Shown one piece after another: positions 7,404-13,967 of a stretch of 18,020 nt of DNA. The stretch spans positions 1 through 18,020 of the forward strand of contig CAZSSA010000049.1 in assembly GCA_964609375.1 (NCBI GenBank), in the 5' to 3' direction. The number at the start of each line of letters is the position of its first letter. The stretch's first letter is position 1. Made by a program: the position numbers and the translations under genes. The notes below the pieces were generated by a model. The model searched no databases. It had not been told where the DNA came from and saw only the letters and a list, made by a program, of their open reading frames with translations. The DNA comes from CAZDUS01 sp964609375. Lineage in GTDB: Bacteria; Verrucomicrobiota; Kiritimatiellia; CAIKKV01; CAITUY01.

Positions 7404-9155
7404 TCAGTGAGTCGGGAGGAGAGGCTGGGAAGGCATGATGGTAAGATTGACGACGATGGCGCCGGTATTGTCTGTGCGGTGCTTGCCCTCATCACCCTCA
7501 TTTACATCGAAGAACAATGGGCCTGTTTCCGGGGCGACCAACCGAAGGGATTTATTGACAGGTTGGAGTTTGGCGTCATTACCGATGCGCATCACCAATG
7601 CCCCGTAGCCAGCGGTAGCCGTGCGGCGGGGGTAGGAGGCGGAATCCATATAGTAGCGGTAAAAGGCAGCATTGTTCGGATAGCCGGTGGCGTCACACGG
7701 CTCTTTTCCAGGTGCACAGGACCATTGTCCATCGGCGCGAATGATGACTGTATCGCCTTTATTGACGGTGATATCGGCGGGGGTCCATGAGGCGGCATTG
7801 GCAGAAACAGTAATGGATTTTTTTTGAATACGCGGATCAGGTTGGAATGTCCAGCGGAGGGTTCGATTTGTCGTAAAGGAGTAATTGGTTACACTGAGAG
7901 GTTCGTACCCTGGCAGCGCGAGGCCGAGTGAGTGATTCCCTTTGGAGATTGGAATACGGCAGGGGGTATTGACCTGCTTTTGAAGGATTCTATCCACGTA
8001 GACACTGGCACCTTCCGGGATGGTAATGATGGTTAACACCACGGAAGGAGGCGGCTTGTTAACGAAGGTGGAGCCTTCGAGGGTTGCCCCTCTTACGACT
8101 TTGCTCAGATCGCCTCCGGGGAGGCTAACTTGGAGGTCGAACGCATGATAGGACGGGAACAGACCTGTGCTTTTTGCCCTGACGACAAGATGGAATCCGT
8201 TTTCGCGTTTCGGCCATTCAACCACGTCGACGCCGTTGGTGCCATTGATCCGCTTTAAGCGGAAAAGCATGCCGTCCTGCATGGCTAACTTTTGATGAAC
8301 AATATAGATGAGCTCGGAATCCTGACCGCTGATGGGGTTGAATTGACGGCTGGAGTTTGTACCGACCGGGGAATCAGCGACCGGGATGGAAATGATGTCC
8401 ATCCCCATCATGGCGCTTTGCCATGAGGCAACCGTCGCCCATTGATCCGCCTCCCCGGATGACGCCAGAATAGGCGGCAGGTTGGTAGTGGATTCTGCGG
8501 GCTTATTGGTGTCGGTGTTCGAAACTGGTGTGGCTGATGGGGTGGCGAGGGCCGTAGGTGTCGGCGCGGATTTGGCAGACATAACAGCATCGAGCATTTC
8601 ATTAAGGCGACTCTCAAGTGCTGGTTTTGCGTCTGCACTCATGGCCGGAGTCATGGCAGAGGCGATGGTCATGAGTTTTTCAAGGGTGGGGGCGAGAATG
8701 GCTTTTCTCTTGTTGGATGCGTTTGCCGCAATTGTTGCGGCCTCGGACTTGCACTGAGAGACGGAAGACTCCAGTTCGCGTCTTACCTTCTCGGGGAAAG
8801 AGAACTTTCCGTAGGTTGCCAGGTTGGTCAGGGCGGACTCAAAAATGGTAATCCCTGCTGTGGCCACCGCAATTCCGCCTGTATTCCGTGTTTTCTTTCT
8901 TTCGGCAAGCATTTCCGTGACGACACCCAGATGACGATTTAAAAGGGCGGTCAGGGCGTTTTTACGCTCCTTGTCGATCTCCTCGAGGGGGGCAATGGCA
9001 GAATCGATCAATTCCTTGACACCGGTGGTCTGGATATCCGGCAATGAGAAGGATGGTGAATTTGTGGGCACTTCGCCAGGGCAATAGAGGGGGAAGCAGC
9101 CGGCGACCAGCGAGATGATGACAGGAATGGACAGCGTGAGAAATCGAATATTCAT
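7404..9155 (-). CDS. Lipoprotein with PEGA and LecA-like C-terminal domains
   Basis: A 583-residue envelope protein. The N-terminus is a lipoprotein signal: hydrophobic core, then the lipobox LVAGC with Cys20 as the acylation site. Residues 40-195 are mostly helical. A Thr/Pro/Ala-rich linker follows (about 196-230), then a beta-rich region (235-365). Residues 373-421 are a PEGA domain (IPEGASVYVDR at 379-389, then GNHSLGLALPGYEPL at 406-420), a fold common in envelope proteins. Residues about 447-573 resemble the PA-IL/LecA galactose-lectin fold: VNKGDTVIIRADGQW (464-478), YGALVMRIG (517-525), APETGPLFFDVNEGD (541-555) and DNTGAIVV (562-569). Sugar binding is inferred from the fold only. The start overlaps the preceding stop as ATGA (9155-9152). 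It is probably the last gene of the ExbB/ExbD/VWA operon. The biological role is unknown. Confidence 0.85.
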   Translation of the reverse strand: MNIRFLTLSIPVIISLVAGCFPLYCPGEVPTNSPSFSLPDIQTTGVKELIDSAIAPLEEIDKERKNALTALLNRHLGVVTEMLAERKKTRNTGGIAVATAGITIFESALTNLATYGKFSFPEKVRRELESSVSQCKSEAATIAANASNKRKAILAPTLEKLMTIASAMTPAMSADAKPALESRLNEMLDAVMSAKSAPTPTALATPSATPVSNTDTNKPAESTTNLPPILASSGEADQWATVASWQSAMMGMDIISIPVADSPVGTNSSRQFNPISGQDSELIYIVHQKLAMQDGMLFRLKRINGTNGVDVVEWPKRENGFHLVVRAKSTGLFPSYHAFDLQVSLPGGDLSKVVRGATLEGSTFVNKPPPSVVLTIITIPEGASVYVDRILQKQVNTPCRIPISKGNHSLGLALPGYEPLSVTNYSFTTNRTLRWTFQPDPRIQKKSITVSANAASWTPADITVNKGDTVIIRADGQWSCAPGKEPCDATGYPNNAAFYRYYMDSASYPRRTATAGYGALVMRIGNDAKLQPVNKSLRLVAPETGPLFFDVNEGDEGKHRTDNTGAIVVNLTIMPSQPLLPTH

Positions 9156-9661
9156 GGCCTAAACGATTTCGGGACTGGAATAGCCTTGGTTGGGAACGGG
9201 GGGCGGCTGATGCCTGATGCGGGAATTTCACAGCTCCATGTTGCCTGTTTTCCGGAAGCTGAGATCGTCATTCGCGCCACGGTCACCGGATGATTGGTGT
9301 TGAATGCTGTTGGGCCGAAAATATCCTGAAGGCGCGGATGGCTGACAGGAATGCGAAAGCTGATGAAATTATCAAGATCCTCAACCATTTTCACGTCCTT
9401 GCGGGTATAGGTGAAATTGGCTGGTTCATGGATCTTTGTGCCTTTGTTCTGGTGGGTGGTTTCCTCGGCGAACTCCTGCCGGAGCACGCATTCAAAGGTT
9501 ACCTTGTCGTATAGCAACGTTTCGTTCGGGGTGAAGCGGACGGTAAACAGTTGTTGTCCATTATCGGGCGGGATGGATGTGATCTCGATTTCGCGAACCG
9601 GCTCCGCATGGGCGGGGAACCATACTGTGAGTCCCAACAATAGAGCGATGGTGTATTTCAT
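9152..9661 (-). CDS. Small secreted protein of unknown function
   Basis: A 169-residue protein with a clear Sec signal peptide: a short basic start, a hydrophobic core and a likely cut after AHA (residues 17-19). The mature part of about 150 residues has alternating strand-like stretches, such as EIEITSIP and LFTVRFTP, and only two Cys residues (Cys58 and Cys144), which could form a disulfide in the periplasm. I recognise no named family. It lies 40 nt after the VWA gene and is coupled to the downstream lipoprotein by ATGA, so it is probably a part of the same envelope system. The start has only weak upstream purine content (GAAGAA). Confidence 0.8.
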   Translation of the reverse strand: MKYTIALLLGLTVWFPAHAEPVREIEITSIPPDNGQQLFTVRFTPNETLLYDKVTFECVLRQEFAEETTHQNKGTKIHEPANFTYTRKDVKMVEDLDNFISFRIPVSHPRLQDIFGPTAFNTNHPVTVARMTISASGKQATWSCEIPASGISRPPFPTKAIPVPKSFRP

Positions 9662-9701
9662 GGGATATTCTTCACAACCTCACGAGATCAAGGATATGGT
9701 G

Positions 9702-11111
9702 CTAATCAATCTTTGTGACGCGCCGATACCGGCCATGATAGGTTTCGGTGAGCGCTTTCAGGAATGATCCACCTTCCTTGTCGATGCTGTATCCAATGGC
9801 ATGTACAATGGGCAATTTTTTCCCTTTTTTGACATAGAGCGACTCATGGAGGATCTTGAAATGCTGGACGAAGTCGGCCAGGTTCCACATGCCGGGATCA
9901 GGGAGTGGGGGGGGCGCAGGGCGAGGGGGATGGGGATTGCTGACTTGGCGGCGGACCTCCCAGTGGCCGGGAATCGCGGGGCGTCCCGGCGACCCCCTGT
10001 CGATAGCTTGGCCTTCCTTGAGAGCTCCCTTGCTGGGGGGGCGTGCAGGGATGGCGGGCTGATCGGGAATCCAGACCTTTTCCTCGCTGACCTGAGGGGT
10101 GTAGTTGGCCATGCTGGCTTCCCATTGCTGGATGGCACCCTCGTGCTTCTTGTTCCAGTTGGCGATGGAGTCGCGATGGCCGCTGATCTGGGCGGCGGTA
10201 TGGCCTTTCTTGACCTGAGGCAATCCGTCACTGATGATAAGGATAGTATCGGCTCCCTGCTCAAAAGCGGCGGTCAAGGCAAGGTCGAGGCGGGTGGTCC
10301 CGCCGACGGCCGGCAGGCCGAGGTTGGAGGATTCAACATTACCCGAGGTGAGGCCATAACTACCGCCGGTATTGAAGGACCGGAGGAAACTCTTTGCCTT
10401 GGTTTTGTAGTCTTCATTGGCGACCACCATTTCCTTTTCGAAGGTGCTGGCGGCATCGGCAAAGACAACGATGTTGAAGATGGCGCCGGCGGAGAGGGCG
10501 TCGACCACTTTGCCGATACGGTCTTTTACGCGTTGGTAGCCCCGTTCGCCGCCGCGTTCGTCTTCAACCATGCTGATGGAGACGTCCACCAGGATAACGA
10601 TCCGATCCCCTCGGCCCTTGATGCCGAAGAAATCAAAGGCGGAAACCCCGGTGCCAAAGCCGCCAATGCCGTAACCAGTGCCCAGTCCGGCTCCGAGACC
10701 AGCGCCTGTCACGGCCTTGAATTTGGGTTGGAAACTCGTCTTGATAACCTTGGGATCCATTTTGATTTCGGGCAGTGCGATGTTGGAAAGCTTGGTCGAG
10801 ACCATCCGAGGCATCATCGAGGGCCGGCTGGAACTGCGCTGCTGTTGCTGGACCTTGACCTTGAACTCCAACTTGCGGGGTTCGTACGTTTTCGTGACCT
10901 TCGGGGTCTCGAAAACGGTTTTTTCGGGGAGCAATGCCTGTGCGAACTTATAGGATCCGAAGATGACACCTATGCCGACATGGAAAATCAGACTCCCCAT
11001 AAAGACCGTGCGCAGGACTTTACGGCGCTGGGCGGAGAGTTTATCAATGCCGAAGCCGGAAAGAATACTGGAGTAGTCCTTCCTGCCGAGTAGTTTATTA
11101 AGCCATTTCAT
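9702..11111 (-). CDS. Membrane-anchored VWA-domain protein with TonB-like topology
   Basis: A 469-residue single-pass protein. A basic cytoplasmic start (1-33) is followed by one transmembrane helix (about 34-55) containing Ser40-x-x-x-His44, the spacing of the Ser16/His20 pair in the TonB helix that contacts ExbB/ExbD. After it come a Lys/Pro-rich and Gln-rich linker (60-130), a Gly-rich stretch (135-157) and a VWA domain from about 168. The metal site is complete: Asp176-x-Ser178-x-Ser180, GGTTRLD (270-276) and IISDG (292-296). A Pro-rich insert (about 349-407) separates this core from a C-terminal segment (408-469). The domain should face the periplasm. The start at 11111 is chosen because TAAGG lies 8 nt upstream; an in-frame start at 11150 would overlap the ExbD gene. 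It follows exbB-exbD-exbD, so it is the likely motor output. No TonB C-terminal domain is seen. Confidence 0.9.
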   Translation of the reverse strand: MKWLNKLLGRKDYSSILSGFGIDKLSAQRRKVLRTVFMGSLIFHVGIGVIFGSYKFAQALLPEKTVFETPKVTKTYEPRKLEFKVKVQQQQRSSSRPSMMPRMVSTKLSNIALPEIKMDPKVIKTSFQPKFKAVTGAGLGAGLGTGYGIGGFGTGVSAFDFFGIKGRGDRIVILVDVSISMVEDERGGERGYQRVKDRIGKVVDALSAGAIFNIVVFADAASTFEKEMVVANEDYKTKAKSFLRSFNTGGSYGLTSGNVESSNLGLPAVGGTTRLDLALTAAFEQGADTILIISDGLPQVKKGHTAAQISGHRDSIANWNKKHEGAIQQWEASMANYTPQVSEEKVWIPDQPAIPARPPSKGALKEGQAIDRGSPGRPAIPGHWEVRRQVSNPHPPRPAPPPLPDPGMWNLADFVQHFKILHESLYVKKGKKLPIVHAIGYSIDKEGGSFLKALTETYHGRYRRVTKID

Positions 11112-11121
11112 AATGGTAACC

Positions 11122-11559
11122 TTACTCCTGGCCTCCGGCAAACGACACATTCTTTATCTTGGCGGTGGCGCATGCGTTCAAGACGTCAATGACGCGTTGA
11201 TGCGGAGTATCGTCTTCCGCCCAAATGGTGACCATGGCCTCGTTCTTGGCGGCGTCGGAAGCGGCCTTGTACCGAAGCAGGGTGGCCATAAGTGAAGGGA
11301 GGGCTTGTGACGTGGGGGTGTCGAATTCTCGGCTGTTGAGGAATACATTGCCGCTCTTGCGGATTTCCACGATTTGTTCATCCGGCATGTCCACGGCGGT
11401 TGCCTGAGCGACCATGCCCGGGAGGCGGATGCCGAGATCCGCTTCAGGAGTGATCAGGCTGCAGGTGCAGATGAAATAGATCAACAGGAGGAAGGTCATG
11501 TCGATCAACGCTGCGCAATCCAAGTCCGGATCTTTATCTTCTGGTACTGACGCTTTCAT
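11122..11559 (-). CDS. ExbD/TolR-family biopolymer transport protein (second copy)
   Basis: A 145-residue ExbD/TolR protein: short cytoplasmic start, one transmembrane helix (about 17-36) and a periplasmic domain (about 45-140). The helix carries LIDMTFLLLIYF with Asp20, the proton-path aspartate of this family. The helix is unusual in its CTC sequence (Cys31 and Cys33) where the first copy has MTAS. Its ATG overlaps the stop of the first ExbD gene by one base (TAATG at 11561-11557), so the two are translated together. The VWA gene starts 10 nt after it. Two different ExbD proteins suggest a motor with a mixed ExbD dimer. Confidence 0.93.
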   Translation of the reverse strand: MKASVPEDKDPDLDCAALIDMTFLLLIYFICTCSLITPEADLGIRLPGMVAQATAVDMPDEQIVEIRKSGNVFLNSREFDTPTSQALPSLMATLLRYKAASDAAKNEAMVTIWAEDDTPHQRVIDVLNACATAKIKNVSFAGGQE

Positions 11560-11978
11560 TATTCTTGCTGCCGTTCCAATGAATAGACTCCAAAGATGAA
11601 ATCACCGACGCCTGCCGAGGCCATCGCGCTCATGACTTTTCGGACGAGTTTGTGGGGGGTGAGCTTATCGGCCCTCAGGTACACCTTGACGTTAGGATCC
11701 GTTTTTACGCGTTGGGCCACAAGGGTCTGGAGTTCGTCCACATTGACATGAATGTTTCCGCTGAACACGTCGCCGTTTCGCATAATATTCACCACCCAGC
11801 GGTCCGGTCGCTCCTTGGGGACGGTCCCTTTGGAGGCGGAAGGCATATCCAGCCGCAGGCTCTGGGTCGAACTCATATGCGAAGCGGTCATAAAGAAGAT
11901 GATCAACAGGAACACCATGTCGATCATGGGTGCCATGTTGAGCTTGGTTTCTTCTTTAGTGTCCAGTTGGACTTTCAT
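11559..11978 (-). CDS. ExbD/TolR-family biopolymer transport protein (first copy)
   Basis: A 139-residue ExbD/TolR protein. Residues 1-14 are cytoplasmic. The transmembrane helix (about 16-34) reads APMIDMVFLLIIFFMTAS, with the essential Asp20. The periplasmic domain has the family pattern VKVYLRADKLTPHKLVRKVM (98-117). Together with ExbB it forms the proton-driven stator complex of the inner membrane. The start overlaps the ExbB stop as ATGA (11978-11975), and the stop overlaps the second ExbD by one base. The sequence is closer to classical ExbD than the second copy is. Confidence 0.95.
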   Translation of the reverse strand: MKVQLDTKEETKLNMAPMIDMVFLLIIFFMTASHMSSTQSLRLDMPSASKGTVPKERPDRWVVNIMRNGDVFSGNIHVNVDELQTLVAQRVKTDPNVKVYLRADKLTPHKLVRKVMSAMASAGVGDFIFGVYSLERQQE

Positions 11979-12769
11979 GCCTTGGCCTCGCGGGACTCGC
12001 CATTTTCAGCGCGACGAGAGTTGATCACCAAATGGTGCAGAAGTGTTCCGATGATCCGCGCGCCCTTGGCGACGTTGGAGTTGTACTGACCCTTAAGGTA
12101 GAAATAGGCGAACATGAACGGGATGGCGACAATGAGGCCGGCGGCCGTGGTGATCATGGCTTCACCGATATCGCCAGCCAGTTTTTCAGGATCGCCCATG
12201 GCGCCCATGCCGATCTTATTGAACGCGCCGATCATACCGGTCACCGTTCCGAGCAGGCCGAGCATGGGGGCGATCTGGGCGCACACGGAGAGATTATTCA
12301 AGGGCTTCATGCCTTCATTGACTTCTTCGATGGTTGCTTCCTCCATGGCCCGGTCCATGCTGCTGACGTCCACGATGCCGTCGCTGATTCGCTGGAGTCC
12401 TGCGCCGAGGACGTTGGTCATGTAGGAAGGGTTCCCGTTGCAAACGGTGAGGGCTTCGTTGACGTTAAGGCTATTGAGGGCATCCTGAAGGGAGGGAACC
12501 AGATCAGGACGTAGCATCTTGTCGGAACGGATATTGAGGAATCCGTATACAGCAAGAGCCAATCCTGCGATTGACGTCAATCCGATTGGCCACATGACCG
12601 GTCCACCGACCTCCCACATTTTTAGAAGGGTCATGTCGTCCTGGGCCGGTTTGGCCACGCTGGGGGCGTTTGTGGGAGCCTGTGCGGTCTGGGCGAACAC
12701 GCAGGCGGCGCTCCACGCCAGGAAAACGGATGCCAATATCAGTGCCATTTTGCCTCGTATCGTCTTCAT
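11975..12769 (-). CDS. ExbB/TolQ/MotA-family proton channel with an N-terminal signal peptide
   Basis: A 264-residue inner-membrane protein of the ExbB/TolQ family. The N-terminus looks like a cleavable signal peptide (1-26, cut near VFAQ), then a short Ala/Pro-rich periplasmic stretch (27-45) not found in E. coli ExbB. Three transmembrane helices follow: about 56-79, 161-184 and 203-226. Signature segments are APMLGLLGTVTGMIGAF (167-183, Thr175) and GEAMITTAAGLIVAIP (202-217, Glu203 and Thr208), matching the channel residues Thr148, Glu176 and Thr181 of E. coli ExbB by pattern. The large cytoplasmic loop lies between helices 1 and 2, as expected. A GGAAGGA site lies upstream. The start overlaps the TPR gene stop as ATGA (12769-12766) and the stop overlaps the first ExbD gene. 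Confidence 0.95.
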   Translation of the reverse strand: MKTIRGKMALILASVFLAWSAACVFAQTAQAPTNAPSVAKPAQDDMTLLKMWEVGGPVMWPIGLTSIAGLALAVYGFLNIRSDKMLRPDLVPSLQDALNSLNVNEALTVCNGNPSYMTNVLGAGLQRISDGIVDVSSMDRAMEEATIEEVNEGMKPLNNLSVCAQIAPMLGLLGTVTGMIGAFNKIGMGAMGDPEKLAGDIGEAMITTAAGLIVAIPFMFAYFYLKGQYNSNVAKGARIIGTLLHHLVINSRRAENGESREAKA

Positions 12770-13965
12770 TTGGGAGTTGATCCTTCCTTATTCTTCTCTT
12801 TTGCCTTTATTGCCGCATCGCCTGTGGCGACGGCATCTTCTTCTATATCCGCCTTTTCTGAATCTTCAGCCGTCTTGCCGGACGAATCGAGGAGTGTGCG
12901 CACCTTGGCGTTGACGTCCTCGTCCAGTCCGAAGAACACGGCTTCGATCGCCGATGTTTCCTTGGTCTTTGTAAAGCCTTTATCCATCAGGTATTTCAGT
13001 TTTTCGCGAGCCGTCGCGCCGTGCCCGATGCCCGGGAACAGGCGTGCAATTTCGTAGTATACATCGCGTGCCCGATACCATTCCAGCAAGTCTTCATAGC
13101 AACGGCCGGTCATAAAGAGCGCATCCGGGAAGGTTTCCACGTTCTTATTGTCGAAGACCACTGATTTGACGGCGGCATCCATGGCGTTCTTGGTTTGTCC
13201 CTTGGCGTACATGATTTGTGATTTAGCCAGCCAATAGAGACCATAACTCTCATCGCCTGGAGAGGGGTCCCGGATGATTTCCAATTCCTTGACGGCCTTG
13301 TCGGTCTCCCCGAGGGCGATCAGGCATTGGACGGCACGGATGGCGCCAAGCTCGGCGTCGGGTGACCACGATGCCTTGGCGACGGCTTTAAGGATCGAGT
13401 AAGCCCGCTGGTAGACGGAGGTGATCTTTGCCTGCGTGGCGTCGTTGGTTGCCGGCATGGTTCGTGCGGCTTTTATAAGGGAAAGCCCGGCCTCCATCGC
13501 CGGACCAACGCCGTTATTCTCGTTGATATCCAGATAGGGGAGAAGCGGCGTGATTACCGGGACGAGCATGACGGCGGCTTCACCCCAGCGTTCGCTCATC
13601 AGCGCCTTGGTGACGGTTTCATTGTCATAGGAGAGGACAAACTCGCCATCGGCAACAGCGTCGATTTTAACGGTGATGGAAGCCCCTTCGGGGCCGCCGC
13701 GTGGACGGTAAAAGAGTGTGTCCTTATTCCGCCCGACGAGGTCGACTTCCTTGAAGGTGTCTTCCATCTTCAGGTTTGCCTGTACGGCAGCGGGCTTATC
13801 CTGGGCCGGTAGAGGTTGCTCCTGAGCCAGAAGAGGGGAAATTGAAGCGAGGCCGCTCATGAGTGTGACGACGGCTGCACCACAAGCGATTGGCATCCGA
13901 AGCCGCGCGCCAATGCCAGTCGGTGCGGTCATGGTCGTTATTAAATGTTGAGTCGGTCGTTTCAT
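12766..13965 (-). CDS. Secreted TPR-like protein preceding exbB
   Basis: A 399-residue protein with a long basic N-region and a signal peptide (hydrophobic 25-46, likely cut after LLA at 47). In-frame ATGs at residues 12 and 24 would also keep the signal peptide, so the exact start is open. Residues 60-110 are strand-rich; residues 130-340 are alpha-helical with TPR-like pairs, for example GLYWLAKSQIMYAKGQ and DALFMTGRCYEDLLEWYRA. The C-terminal 45 residues are highly charged, with many Lys, Glu, Asp and Ala, and probably disordered. It lies 2 nt after the large TPR gene and overlaps exbB by ATGA, so it is tightly tied to the motor genes. A periplasmic scaffold or partner role, like that of CpoB (YbgF) in Tol-Pal, is inference. 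Confidence 0.85.
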   Translation of the reverse strand: MKRPTQHLITTMTAPTGIGARLRMPIACGAAVVTLMSGLASISPLLAQEQPLPAQDKPAAVQANLKMEDTFKEVDLVGRNKDTLFYRPRGGPEGASITVKIDAVADGEFVLSYDNETVTKALMSERWGEAAVMLVPVITPLLPYLDINENNGVGPAMEAGLSLIKAARTMPATNDATQAKITSVYQRAYSILKAVAKASWSPDAELGAIRAVQCLIALGETDKAVKELEIIRDPSPGDESYGLYWLAKSQIMYAKGQTKNAMDAAVKSVVFDNKNVETFPDALFMTGRCYEDLLEWYRARDVYYEIARLFPGIGHGATAREKLKYLMDKGFTKTKETSAIEAVFFGLDEDVNAKVRTLLDSSGKTAEDSEKADIEEDAVATGDAAIKAKEKNKEGSTPK

Positions 13966-13967
13966 GG

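Noticed and set aside
7385..7410. Intrinsic terminator after the PEGA/LecA-like lipoprotein gene
   Set aside because: The stop region has only a 4-bp CACT-GAT-AGTG stem followed by a broken T stretch, too weak to call.
9891..10067. G/C-rich tract in the VWA gene, possibly a tandem repeat or a frameshift
   Set aside because: It encodes a continuous Pro-rich insert in frame. I see no exact repeat unit and the reading frame stays intact on both sides.
9801..11093. 430-codon open frame on the plus strand opposite the VWA gene
   Set aside because: The minus strand carries a clear VWA protein with a ribosome site. The plus-strand frame has low-complexity Gly/Ala/Asp-rich sequence and no family motif, as expected for a mirror frame in GC-rich DNA.
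11975..12769. Flagellar motor protein MotA
   Set aside because: The MotA/TolQ/ExbB superfamily is shared, but three helices, the ExbD partners and the APMLGLLGTVTGMI motif fit ExbB/TolQ. No flagellar gene is nearby.
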